A stretch of DNA of 64,000 bases from Rhodococcus sp. ARC_M6 (lineage in GTDB: Bacteria; Actinomycetota; Actinomycetes; Mycobacteriales; Mycobacteriaceae), in assembly GCF_022810305.1 (NCBI RefSeq), contig NZ_JALGQH010000001.1:434001-498000 (forward strand), in the 5' to 3' direction. Below, one piece after another: positions 43,735 through 51,559 of this stretch (within the stretch, counting starts at the first letter, position 1; each line of letters begins with the position of its first letter). Below the pieces are notes generated by a model. The model was given only the letters and a program-made list of their open reading frames with translations, searched no databases and was not told the DNA's origin. The position numbers and the translations under genes were made by a program.

Positions 43735-43823
43735 CCATCCAGAGCGACCGAGAGACCTGGCTCGTCGACGTCGCAGCAACCCACCGAACCTTCGGGAGCG
43801 GGTGCTACCGCCAGGACCGATGG
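43735..43823 (+). ncRNA. S-box-like (SAM-I/IV type) riboswitch, copy 1
   Basis: An 89-nt leader RNA. P1 is CCATC (43735-43739) with GATGG (43819-43823). An inner helix pairs CCTGGC (43756-43761) with GCCAGG (43810-43815). The core keeps GAGAGACCTGGCTC, GCAGCAACC and GGTGCTACC, close to the SAM-I core GCAACC...GGTGCTA. Copy 2 at 48548 has the same length and core. Its 3' P1 strand abuts the ribosome-binding site of the leader peptide, so ligand binding could control access to it. Confidence 0.8.
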
Positions 43824-43833
43824 AAGGCATCAC

Positions 43834-43911
43834 ATGGGTTCCACTTCGCACGCGTCCCACAGTCGGCGTCACATCGACCTGTGCCGCACGGCTTCGTGTC
43901 ACTGTCGCTGA
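43834..43911 (+). CDS. Cysteine-containing leader peptide, 25 aa
   Basis: A short ORF with ribosome-binding site GGAAGG (43822-43827) and ATG 43834. It ends RRHIDLCRTASCHCR, with three Cys codons in its last nine positions. The RH(I/V)DLCRTA core also occurs in the peptide at 48648. Similar Cys-rich upstream ORFs are known to mediate cysteine-responsive attenuation in mycobacteria. Its stop is 63 nt before the next possible start. Stalling at the Cys codons probably changes the folding of that stretch, where ACTTTC (43921-43926) could pair with GAAAGG (43959-43964) before the ABC gene. Confidence 0.75.
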   Translation: MGSTSHASHSRRHIDLCRTASCHCR

Positions 43912-43974
43912 CTCCGGCTCACTTTCCGCCCCCGCGCAGTTGCGTTCCCGCCCTTCCCGAAAGGTCTATTTGTG

Positions 43975-44004
43975 ATGTCCACACCGTCAGGTGGTGCGCC
44001 GTGA
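43975..44004 (+). CDS. Possible 9-codon ORF coupled to the permease start
   Basis: ATG 43975 follows GAAAGG and encodes MSTPSGGAP; its TGA overlaps the GTG start of the permease gene (GTGA, 44001-44004). It may only serve to load ribosomes for the permease by translational coupling. It is too short to judge on coding grounds. Confidence 0.25.
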   Translation: MSTPSGGAP

Positions 44005-44975
44005 GTGCACCCACCGATGTCCGCCCCGAAGCGTCGGTGGCCGAGCAGAAACTCCCGGATTCGGAACTTGTCGTTGCTCGAACCTGGCATCCGTTTCGGT
44101 GGATGATCAGCGCGATCGTGCTCGTTCTTCTTGCCCAGTTCATTCACGGACTTGTTGTCAATCCGGGCTGGGACTGGCCGACATTCGCTCAGTACTTCAC
44201 CGCGAAATCGGTGCTGGCTGCGCTGTGGATGACGATCAAGCTGACATTGTGGGGAACGTTCCTCGGGTTCGGCCTCGGTGTCTTCCTGGCGCTCGGCCGG
44301 CTGTCGAAGAATCCGGTACTGCAGGTGATCGCCTGGACCTACATCTGGGCGTTCCGCTCGATTCCCCTGATCGTGCAGTTGCTCTTCTGGTTCAACATCA
44401 CGTACCTCTACCAGACGCTTTCTCTCGGAATACCGTTCGGCCCGGAATTCTTCACGTTCCAGGTCAGTGGTGTGATCGGCGGATTCACCGCAGCAGTAAT
44501 AGGTTTGGCACTACACCAGGCTGCGTACTCGGCGGAGATCATCCGATCCGGCATCATCTCGGTAGATCACGGACAGATCGAAGCGGCCCATTCTCTCGGC
44601 ATTCCTCGTAGTCGACAGTTCTTCAAAATCATTCTCCCGCAGGCGATGCGGGCGATACTTCCCAACGCCGCCAACGAAGTGATCGGACTGTTCAAGGGCA
44701 CATCCATCGTCTCGACCATGGCGATCGCCGAACTGTTCTATCAGGTGCAGGTCATCTTCGGGCGCAACGGGCGCGTGGTGCCGTTGTTGATGGTCGCGAC
44801 CATCTGGTACATCATTCTCACCACACTGCTGTCTATCGGCCAGTACTACGTCGAGCGGCACTACGCCCGCGGGTCGGCTCGTGCTCTCCCGTTGACGCCT
44901 TTGCAGAAGGTGCGCAACAAGTTGGAAGAGATTCGCGATGCGCGTCTCGACATTCCGAGAGGTGCGACTCGATGA
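44001..44975 (+). CDS. Polar amino acid ABC transporter permease (cystine-type)
   Basis: A 324-residue membrane component with a polar N-terminus (about 1-35) and six to seven helices. It has the His/Glu/Met-type permease features [16 protein letters not shown] and the EAA loop [26 protein letters not shown]. It probably imports cystine or a related sulfur amino acid, given the S-box and Cys leader upstream. GTG 44001 is chosen; the frame upstream overlaps the control elements. It overlaps the ATPase gene by 4 nt. As one permease gene is present, the transporter must be a permease homodimer. Confidence 0.85.
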   Translation: MSAPTDVRPEASVAEQKLPDSELVVARTWHPFRWMISAIVLVLLAQFIHGLVVNPGWDWPTFAQYFTAKSVLAALWMTIKLTLWGTFLGFGLGVFLALGRLSKNPVLQVIAWTYIWAFRSIPLIVQLLFWFNITYLYQTLSLGIPFGPEFFTFQVSGVIGGFTAAVIGLALHQAAYSAEIIRSGIISVDHGQIEAAHSLGIPRSRQFFKIILPQAMRAILPNAANEVIGLFKGTSIVSTMAIAELFYQVQVIFGRNGRVVPLLMVATIWYIILTTLLSIGQYYVERHYARGSARALPLTPLQKVRNKLEEIRDARLDIPRGATR

Positions 44976-45757
44976 CTGCAGAACTGATCGACAATACGGC
45001 GTATGCCGTTGAAGCGCGTGGGATCCATAAATCGTTCGGTGCCTTGGAAGTGCTTGCCGGAGTCGACCTCCTGGTCCGCAAGGGCGAGGTGACGGTCATC
45101 CTCGGGCCGTCCGGTTCCGGCAAGTCCACACTGCTGCGCACTCTCAATCATCTCGAGAAGGTCGATCGTGGCACCGTGCGGATCGACGGAGAACTGATCG
45201 GATACCGGCGCAAGGGAAATCGGCTCCACGAACTCCGCGACCGTGAAATCCTGAAGCAGCGCTCGCACATCGGGTTCGTGTTCCAGAACTTCAACTTGTT
45301 CCCACATCTGACCGCACTCGAGAACGTCGTGGAAGCGCCACTGTCGGCACAGAAGCGCGACCGTGACGAGGTGTACCGAGAGGCGCGGGCTTTGCTCGAA
45401 AGGGTGGGCGTAGCCGACAAAGCCGACCAGTATCCGCGGCAGCTTTCCGGTGGCCAGCAACAGCGTGTTGCTATCGCCCGAGCGTTGGCACTGCGGCCCG
45501 CAGTGATTCTCTTCGACGAACCGACGTCGGCGCTCGACCCCGAACTGGTCGGCGAAGTTCTCGAGGTACTGGCCCAATTGGCCCGTGACGGTGCCACTCT
45601 GGTCATCGTCACACACGAGGTCGGGTTTGCCCGCGAAGTCGCCGATACGGTCGTGTTCATGGACGGCGGGGTGATCGTCGAGCAGGGCCCTCCACCGCAG
45701 GTCATCGACAATCCGATTCACGAACGCACCCAAGCATTTCTCTCTCGCGTCCTCTGA
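44972..45757 (+). CDS. Polar amino acid ABC transporter ATPase
   Basis: A 261-residue ATPase: Walker [11 protein letters not shown] (about 44-53), Q-loop [17 protein letters not shown], signature QLSGGQQQR, Walker [17 protein letters not shown] and H-loop [14 protein letters not shown]. The FNLFPHLT and [12 protein letters not shown] wording is typical of GlnQ/TcyC-type polar amino acid importers. It overlaps the permease gene by 4 nt (ATGA) and precedes the binding-protein gene by 34 nt. Confidence 0.93.
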   Translation: MTAELIDNTAYAVEARGIHKSFGALEVLAGVDLLVRKGEVTVILGPSGSGKSTLLRTLNHLEKVDRGTVRIDGELIGYRRKGNRLHELRDREILKQRSHIGFVFQNFNLFPHLTALENVVEAPLSAQKRDRDEVYREARALLERVGVADKADQYPRQLSGGQQQRVAIARALALRPAVILFDEPTSALDPELVGEVLEVLAQLARDGATLVIVTHEVGFAREVADTVVFMDGGVIVEQGPPPQVIDNPIHERTQAFLSRVL

Positions 45758-45791
45758 CGTACTCATAGCCGTTTCCTGAAAGGAAAACTTG

Positions 45792-46763
45792 ATGTTCTCC
45801 CCATCCCGTCGTGCCACCTTCCTCATTTCGGCTCTCGCCACCGTCGGATTGTTGAGTGCTGCATGCAGCAGTGCAGATGCCGAACCCGACGGCGGAAACG
45901 TCAATGCCGCAGCGGGTTACAACCTCACCGCAGACCAGAACCGCATTGCCACCGAAAAAGTGGATACGATTGCAGCCGAGGTACCTCGAGATATTCGTGA
46001 CCGCGGCACGCTGCGTGTCACCGGTAGCGCCGGATCTGCTCCGCCGCTTCGGTTCTACGCCGACGACGACAAGACGCTGATCGGATCCGAAACCGACTTC
46101 GCCTACCTGATCGGTGATGTTCTCGGGTTGAAGGTAGACCTGCAGACAGCCGACTGGGCGCAGAATTTTGTCCGCGTCGATTCCGGTGAGGCGGACGCAT
46201 TCCTCTCCAATGTGACTGTCACAGAAGAACGTAAGGAAAAGTACGACTTCGCGACCTATCGTCTCGACACATTGGCCTTCGAAGCGAAGAAAGGATCGGG
46301 AATCTCCATCAAGGACCCCAAGGATGTCGCGGGACTCGAGATAGCCGTCGGATCCGGAACCAATCAGGAGGCGCTGCTGGTCAAATGGAGTGAGCAGAAC
46401 GTCGCGGCCGGCTTGGCGCCCACCGACATTTCCTACTACCAGAACACCACTGACTACTACCTGCCTTTGCAGTCCGGTCGTATTGACGCGTACTTCGGTC
46501 CGAACCCGTCTTCACAGTTCCATGCCAAGCAGTCGGGTGAAACCGAGGTGGTGGGGGAGTTCTCCGGCGCCGGTGACACTCTGCAAGGTCAGATTGCAGT
46601 GTTGGTGAAGAAGGACAACGGACTGATCAAGGCAATCAACGACGCCATCAACCACACGATCGAGAACGGCACGTACCAGCAGATCCTCGAACGCTGGAAT
46701 ATCACCAGCGAAGCTGTGGACACCTCGCTGATCAATCCGCCCGGTCTCCCGAAGACCAAGTGA
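45792..46763 (+). CDS. Amino acid ABC transporter substrate-binding lipoprotein (SBP family 3)
   Basis: A 323-residue exported lipoprotein: signal ALATVGLLSAAC (lipobox Cys at about 25), then a two-lobe family-3 solute-binding domain with GTLRVTGSAGSAPPLRFYADD, GSETDFAYLIGDVLGLKVDL and GLEIAVGSGTNQEALLVKW. It delivers the substrate to the permease/ATPase encoded just upstream. Cystine, S-modified cysteines or other amino acids are possible. ATG 45792 with AAAGGA is preferred to the TTG one codon earlier. Confidence 0.9.
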   Translation: MFSPSRRATFLISALATVGLLSAACSSADAEPDGGNVNAAAGYNLTADQNRIATEKVDTIAAEVPRDIRDRGTLRVTGSAGSAPPLRFYADDDKTLIGSETDFAYLIGDVLGLKVDLQTADWAQNFVRVDSGEADAFLSNVTVTEERKEKYDFATYRLDTLAFEAKKGSGISIKDPKDVAGLEIAVGSGTNQEALLVKWSEQNVAAGLAPTDISYYQNTTDYYLPLQSGRIDAYFGPNPSSQFHAKQSGETEVVGEFSGAGDTLQGQIAVLVKKDNGLIKAINDAINHTIENGTYQQILERWNITSEAVDTSLINPPGLPKTK

Positions 46764-46772
46764 GCCGACGAA

Positions 46773-47888
46773 ATGAGTGACATCGTCGATGTGATTGTCA
46801 TCGGTGGAGGGCTCGTCGGGTCCTCCGCCGCCTGGCAACTCGCCAAGCGAGACCGTAGCGTCGTTCAGCTGGAGCAGTACGGTCCGAAGCACAAACATGG
46901 TGCATCGCACGGCACCTCGCGCATCTACCGGCAGGCCTACGACAATCACCTGTACACAGGCTTGGCTGCTGCGGCATTACCGCTGTGGCGGGAACTGGAG
47001 ACCACAACTGATATCGGTTTCCTCGAGCTGACCGGGGCCGTCGACCATGGATTGCCCGAAGCGATTCTGAGTAAGGCGCGGATTTTGGTGGAGGCGGGGA
47101 TCAAGGGTGAGATCCTGACTCCGGCCGAGGCATCCGCTCGTTGGCCGGGACTGCGATTCGACACCACCGTGCTGCATCACCCCGATGCGGGACGCCTGCA
47201 CGCCGACCGGGCGGTGACTGCACTGAAAGCGGGAGCGGCATTCGCGGGAGCCGAGGTTCGCCACAACACGCGCGTGCTGTCGGTCGTGGAAGCGTCGTAC
47301 GGTGTCGACGTCATCACTGACGGCGAGGCGCTGCGGGCTCGGCATGTCGTGATTGCGGCCGGTGCGTGGACTGCAGAGTTGATCGATCGGAGCGGGTTCC
47401 GTTCGGCGATCGAGTTGCCGACATTGGTTACGACGCAGGAACAGCCGGCACATTTTGCTCCTCTCGATCCGGGTGGTCATTGGCCTAGCTTCGTTCATCA
47501 CGCCGGGGCTGAGTTGACCACTGCCGGGATCTACGGACTTGGATCCGATGATGGCATCAAGATCGGCGAGCATGCGACGGGGCCGGTCGTGACACCGGAC
47601 AGGCGAAACTACATTGCCGATGCTGCTGGCGAGCAGCGGTTGGTGGAGTACGCCGAATCATGGTTGCCAGGTGTGGATTCGACATCGGTGGAGTCGGTCA
47701 CCTGCCTGTACACCAGCACTCCGGACAGTAATTTCGTGATCGACCGCGTCGGGGCGGTCACCGTCGCCGCAGGGTTCTCGGGACACGGATTCAAATTCGG
47801 GCCGGCGCTGGGCGAACTCGTATCGGATTTGGTAGACGGAAAAGCATTGCCTCCGGACCTGTTTCGACTGGGGGAGCGAGGAAAATGA
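46773..47888 (+). CDS. Sarcosine/N-methyltryptophan oxidase-like FAD enzyme (DAO family)
   Basis: A 371-residue flavin amine oxidase. VDVIVIGGGLVGSSAAWQLAKR binds FAD, HGASHGTSRIYRQAY is the marker of monomeric sarcosine and N-methyltryptophan oxidases, and CLYTSTPDSNFVIDRV carries the Cys that binds FAD covalently in those enzymes. It should oxidise a secondary or primary amine such as an N-substituted or modified amino acid imported by the transporter upstream. It follows the binding-protein gene after 9 nt and overlaps the GNAT gene by 4 nt. Confidence 0.87.
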   Translation: MSDIVDVIVIGGGLVGSSAAWQLAKRDRSVVQLEQYGPKHKHGASHGTSRIYRQAYDNHLYTGLAAAALPLWRELETTTDIGFLELTGAVDHGLPEAILSKARILVEAGIKGEILTPAEASARWPGLRFDTTVLHHPDAGRLHADRAVTALKAGAAFAGAEVRHNTRVLSVVEASYGVDVITDGEALRARHVVIAAGAWTAELIDRSGFRSAIELPTLVTTQEQPAHFAPLDPGGHWPSFVHHAGAELTTAGIYGLGSDDGIKIGEHATGPVVTPDRRNYIADAAGEQRLVEYAESWLPGVDSTSVESVTCLYTSTPDSNFVIDRVGAVTVAAGFSGHGFKFGPALGELVSDLVDGKALPPDLFRLGERGK

Positions 47889-48457
47889 CCGAAAGGCTTG
47901 ATTCGAGGAGTGGAGGAAACGCCGTGACTCTGGAAATCGCGGGAATCGGCGGTGTCGAGGTCCGTTCGGTATCTCAAGAGGACCCGTTGGCTGCGCCGCT
48001 CATCGCGGAACTCGCCGATGAATACAGTTCGAGATACGGCGGAACTCGTGAAGCCGTGTTCGAGGATCTGACGACGTACCCGGCGGAAGAATTTGCGTCG
48101 CCGCGCGGAGCATTGTTGGTTCTGGTTCACGATGGTCGGTCGATCGCCGGTGGAGCATTTCGTCAATTCGACTCCGTTACTGCAGAATTGAAGAGGATCT
48201 GGACGTCGTCGGACTATCGGAGGCGAGGCCTCGGAAAGATTGTCGTCCGAGAACTGGAATTGGAGATCGCGCGTCGTGGCTACCGCAAGGTGTACCTGAC
48301 GACAGGTCCTCGGCAACCCGAAGCGGTGGCGCTGTATCTGTCCTGCGGATACACGCCGTTGTACGACGCCACGCTGTCACCCCTCGACGTGGGGATTCAC
48401 CCGTTTGAGAAGGAACTGCGGATCCGGCACGACTACGACAGAAGGGTGTCGGCATGA
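47885..48457 (+). CDS. GNAT family N-acetyltransferase, sulfur operon 1
   Basis: A 190-residue acetyltransferase with the acetyl-CoA site WTSSDYRRRGLGKIVVRELELEIARRG (RRRGLG) and the C-terminal VYLTTGPRQPEAVALYLSCGYTPLYD strand-helix-strand. It ends the first operon. In the Bacillus ytmI operon, SnaA is a GNAT protein that N-acetylates S-modified cysteines before oxidation, so a similar role is an attractive guess here. It is not proof, because GNAT substrates cannot be read from sequence. ATG 47885 overlaps the oxidase stop; another start at the following GTG 13 codons on (VTLEI) is possible. Confidence 0.82.
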   Translation: MTERLDSRSGGNAVTLEIAGIGGVEVRSVSQEDPLAAPLIAELADEYSSRYGGTREAVFEDLTTYPAEEFASPRGALLVLVHDGRSIAGGAFRQFDSVTAELKRIWTSSDYRRRGLGKIVVRELELEIARRGYRKVYLTTGPRQPEAVALYLSCGYTPLYDATLSPLDVGIHPFEKELRIRHDYDRRVSA

Positions 48458-48510
48458 CGCCAGTTCTGCAGTGGAAAATATGGCCTGAACTGCAATTCCT
48501 ACCGACTAGG

Positions 48511-48538
48511 TTGACAAAGCCCCGGCATCTCGTAGACT
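48511..48538 (+). promoter_or_regulatory. Promoter of sulfur operon 2
   Basis: TTGACA (48511-48516), 16 bp, TAGACT (48533-48538). The predicted start near 48545 is just before the S-box-like RNA. The -10 is almost the same as that of operon 1 (TAGTCT). Confidence 0.75.
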
Positions 48539-48547
48539 TGCGAAATA

Positions 48548-48636
48548 CCATCTCGAGCGACCGAGAGACCTGGCTCTATGAAGTCGCAGCAACCCTCCGA
48601 GTAATCGGGTGAGGGTGCTACCGCCAGGATCGATGG
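48548..48636 (+). ncRNA. S-box-like (SAM-I/IV type) riboswitch, copy 2
   Basis: Also 89 nt long: P1 CCATC (48548-48552) with GATGG (48632-48636), an inner CCTGGC/GCCAGG helix, and the core GAGAGACCTGGCTC, GCAGCAACC and GGTGCTACCGCCAGGA as in copy 1. The variable part between the two core segments (TCCGAGTAATCGGGTGA) keeps a small stem CCGA/TCGG, as does CCGA/TCGG in copy 1. The GG of the P1 3' strand are the first bases of the GGAGGA ribosome-binding site of the next peptide. Confidence 0.82.
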
Positions 48637-48647
48637 AGGAACACGGA

Positions 48648-48737
48648 ATGAAGTTAGTTGACGGCGGTTTCGATACCGCCTGGTCGTGCCGTCACGTAGA
48701 CCTGTGTCGCACAGCAGGATTCGTCTGTACATACTGA
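48648..48737 (+). CDS. Cysteine-containing leader peptide, 29 aa
   Basis: ATG 48648 follows GGAGGA. The peptide contains SCRHVDLCRTAGFVCTY at its end, with three Cys codons, and shares RH(I/V)DLCRTA with the leader peptide at 43834. The stop is followed at once by the tetraloop hairpin GCGATG-TTCG-CATCGC (48746-48761) and then by a terminator-like structure, so ribosome position at the Cys codons can decide between read-through and termination. Confidence 0.78.
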   Translation: MKLVDGGFDTAWSCRHVDLCRTAGFVCTY

Positions 48738-48786
48738 CCGCGGCAGCGATGTTCGCATCGCGGTTCGACCCTGGTCAGTATCTCGA

Positions 48787-48816
48787 GGCTCCCATAGTTG
48801 GGCAAGCCTGTTTTCC
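48787..48816 (+). terminator. Candidate attenuator terminator in leader of sulfur operon 2
   Basis: GGCTCCCA (48787-48794) and TGGG-CA-AGCC (48799-48808) form a stem with loop TAGT, followed by TGTTTT. It lies between the leader peptide and the first structural gene, the expected place for an expression platform. Confidence 0.45.
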
Positions 48817-48902
48817 ATTCTCTTCGTAGCTGATTCGTGCTCTTCTGTCCCGTTACACGGGTGACGAGCGCGCTCTTCCGCATGCCCCATTAGGAGTTTT
48901 CG

Positions 48903-50543
48903 GTGTCTTCACGCTCAATCGGTGCACGCTCACGCGTCACCGTCGTCGCCGGTATCGGCGCGATCTCGGTCCTCGGCACCGTACTTGCCGGTTGCAGCAC
49001 CAGTAGCGGCGACACCAGTGCAGATGCAGGTCCCGCCCAGTCCGGCGGAATCCTTCGCTACGGACTCTCGACGGCGCCAACCTGTGCAGACCCAGCCCAG
49101 GCCGGCACGAATCAGACGGTGTATGTCACTCGCAGCGTGGTCGACTCGTTGACGGACCAGAGCCCGGAGACCGGCGAGATCACGCCGTGGCTCGCCAAGA
49201 GTTGGGAGATCAGTCCGGACGCCGCCAGCTTCACGTTCACTCTGCGTGACGACGCCACCTTCAGTGACGGCACGCGGGTAACCGCGGAGTCGATCAAGAA
49301 GAACTTCGACGTCGTCAAGAACCTCGGCCCGAACGCCGCATTGGCAAAGAGTTATCTGTCCACGTATACCGGCACCGAGGTCATCGACGAGCACACCGCG
49401 AAGGTGAGCTTCTCGGGACCCAACGTTCAGTTCCTGCAGGCAACTTCGACACCACAGCTCGGAATCTTGGCAGATTCGACCACGGCACTGCCGACGGAAC
49501 AGCGTTGCGCCGGTGCTTCCGTGATCGGTTCCGGCCCGTTTGTCTACTCCGATTGGCAGCAGGATCGTTCGGTGTCGATCAAGAAACGAGCCGGGTACAA
49601 CTGGGCTTCGGATGCGGTGGCGCACCAGGGGGAGGCGTATCTCGACGGCGTCGACTTCATCGTTGTCCCGGAGTCCGGAGTTCGGGCGGGCAGCGTTGCT
49701 TCCGGTCAGCTCGACGCGGTCAGTGACGCGTTGACGCAGGACGCTCCTCAGATCGAAGGTGCGGGTGGACGGATCTTGACTCGTCCGAACCCCGGAATCG
49801 TGTTCTTCTTCCAGCCCAACGTGAGCCGTGGTGTTCTCGCTGATCAGGCGGTACGTCAGGCGATCATTCCCGCTATCAACCGGCAGGAACTCGTCGACAC
49901 CGTGCTGGATCCGAGCTTCTTCCCGGCGACGAGTCCGCTGGCCCACACCACACCGCTCTATGCAGATCAGTCCGGTGTCGTGACCTACGACGCGGACAAG
50001 GCCGGGAACCTCCTCGACGCAGCGGGTTGGAAGACCTCGGCCGACGGGATTCGTGAGAAAGACGGCCAGAAGCTGACTTTCGCGGTTTCTTTCAGCCCGG
50101 TGTTCGCCGGCAACCAAGCCATCCTCGAGTTGGTCCAGCAGCAGTTGCGGAAGGTGGGTGTCGATCTGAAGCTCAACTTGCTGTCCAACGGGGAACTGAC
50201 CGAGAAGCAGACGTCGGGTGATTACGATGCCGTCTACTACAACGCCACTCGAGCGGATGCGGATATCCTCCGGGCAAGCTTCGGCCTCGACGGTCGAAAT
50301 CTCAACAAGCGGGCCGCAGATCCAGAACTCGACAAGGTTCTGACCGAGCAGTTGGCAACGATCGACAGCGCCGCTCGTGGTGAATTGGTCAGCGAAGCAC
50401 AGGAGCTGATCGTCGACCGTGGACTTTCGATTCCGACCATCGAACTATCGCAGGCCGTGGGGGCCGGATCGTCGGTGCAGGATCTGAACTTCGAAGCGTC
50501 TTCGCGTCTGCAGTTCTACGACGCATGGTTGTCGGGTAAGTAG
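48903..50543 (+). CDS. Peptide/nickel-type ABC transporter substrate-binding lipoprotein (SBP family 5)
   Basis: A 546-residue exported lipoprotein with signal ending LGTVLAGC (Cys31) and a family-5 binding domain: GGILRYGLSTAPTCADPAQ, SWEISPDAASFTFTLRDDATFSDGTRVTAESIKKNFD and the later FFFQPNVSRGVLADQAVRQAIIPAINRQELVD. These proteins bind peptides, opines, nickel or other bulky polar compounds. In this operon an organosulfur compound is likely. GTG start with AGGAG 6 nt upstream; no clear ATG start exists. It is the first structural gene after the S-box and Cys leader. Confidence 0.92.
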   Translation: MSSRSIGARSRVTVVAGIGAISVLGTVLAGCSTSSGDTSADAGPAQSGGILRYGLSTAPTCADPAQAGTNQTVYVTRSVVDSLTDQSPETGEITPWLAKSWEISPDAASFTFTLRDDATFSDGTRVTAESIKKNFDVVKNLGPNAALAKSYLSTYTGTEVIDEHTAKVSFSGPNVQFLQATSTPQLGILADSTTALPTEQRCAGASVIGSGPFVYSDWQQDRSVSIKKRAGYNWASDAVAHQGEAYLDGVDFIVVPESGVRAGSVASGQLDAVSDALTQDAPQIEGAGGRILTRPNPGIVFFFQPNVSRGVLADQAVRQAIIPAINRQELVDTVLDPSFFPATSPLAHTTPLYADQSGVVTYDADKAGNLLDAAGWKTSADGIREKDGQKLTFAVSFSPVFAGNQAILELVQQQLRKVGVDLKLNLLSNGELTEKQTSGDYDAVYYNATRADADILRASFGLDGRNLNKRAADPELDKVLTEQLATIDSAARGELVSEAQELIVDRGLSIPTIELSQAVGAGSSVQDLNFEASSRLQFYDAWLSGK

Positions 50544-50545
50544 TC

Positions 50546-51559
50546 ATGACTCGATACGTACTCACCCGACTGGGCCAAGCCGCACTGGTCCTCTGGGCGG
50601 CCTTCACCATCTCATTTGTGATTCTGTTTCTGCTACCCAGCGATCCGGTCAGCATGGCGGCAGAATCGTCAGGGCAAGGTGTGGCCTTGGATCAAGCTGC
50701 ACTTGAACAGCTTCGGGCACGATACGGCTTGGACCAGTCGGTGTGGGTGCAGTACTGGACTTCTCTGACGAATGCACTTCGTGGCGATTTCGGTACGTCG
50801 ATCTCCACCGGGCAACCGGTGACGGATGCGATCTTCTCGGCGCTCCCGAGCACGTTGACACTTGCGATTACGGGATTGGTATTGGCAGTACTGTTCGGGG
50901 TGGCCATCGCATTCCTTGCGACGTACACCCGCAGGCGCTGGCTCGCGAATCTCCTGTTCTCGTTGCCTCCGCTCGGGGTGGCGGTACCGACCTTCTGGGT
51001 AGGATTGATTCTTCTGCAACTTTTCTCGTTCCGGCTGCACATCTTTCCGGCATTCGGCGATCGGGGATTTGCGACGGTCATTCTCCCGGCGATTACTCTG
51101 GCCATTCCGACCGGCGCAGTGATCGCTCAGGTTTTGACCACCAGTTTGCAGGCCACACTCCGTTCGCCGCACGTCGAGACCGCGTACGCCAAGGGAGCAA
51201 GCCGTTGGCGTGTGCAGACGCGGCATGCGTTGCGGCTCGCCAGCATTCCGGCGTTCACCATCGCGGGCGTATTGGTGGGAACGTTGCTGGCTGGTTCCGT
51301 AGTCGTCGAGACCGTGTTCTCGCGGGCCGGCGTCGGACGTCTGACGCAGACCTCGGTTATGGCACAGGACATCCCGGTGGTTCAGGGCGTTGTCGTCTTT
51401 GCCTCCTTGGTCTTCGTGCTGGTCAACCTTGCGGTTGACCTCTTCTACCCCCTGATTGATCCGCGAATCATCCAGTCGCACTACGACGGTGACTCGCTGC
51501 GCAGTCGAGCGAAGTCACACTCCGAAAACCCGACCGATCTGGAGCCGGCGCATGTCTGA
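50546..51559 (+). CDS. Peptide-type ABC transporter permease 1 (DppB-like)
   Basis: A 337-residue membrane component with six helices. Typical DppB/OppB parts are the N-terminal TRLGQAALVLWAAFTISFVILFLLPSDPV, the LRARYGLDQSVWVQY segment and the EAA-type loop VETAYAKGASRWRVQTRHALR, then GTLLAGSVVVETVFSRAGVGRL. It starts 2 nt after the binding-protein stop and overlaps the second permease by 8 nt. Confidence 0.93.
   Translation: MTRYVLTRLGQAALVLWAAFTISFVILFLLPSDPVSMAAESSGQGVALDQAALEQLRARYGLDQSVWVQYWTSLTNALRGDFGTSISTGQPVTDAIFSALPSTLTLAITGLVLAVLFGVAIAFLATYTRRRWLANLLFSLPPLGVAVPTFWVGLILLQLFSFRLHIFPAFGDRGFATVILPAITLAIPTGAVIAQVLTTSLQATLRSPHVETAYAKGASRWRVQTRHALRLASIPAFTIAGVLVGTLLAGSVVVETVFSRAGVGRLTQTSVMAQDIPVVQGVVVFASLVFVLVNLAVDLFYPLIDPRIIQSHYDGDSLRSRAKSHSENPTDLEPAHV

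Noticed and set aside
43675..43911. 78-codon ORF covering the S-box-like RNA and leader peptide
   Set aside because: It would begin upstream of the promoter; only the last 25 codons follow a ribosome-binding site and are conserved with copy 2.
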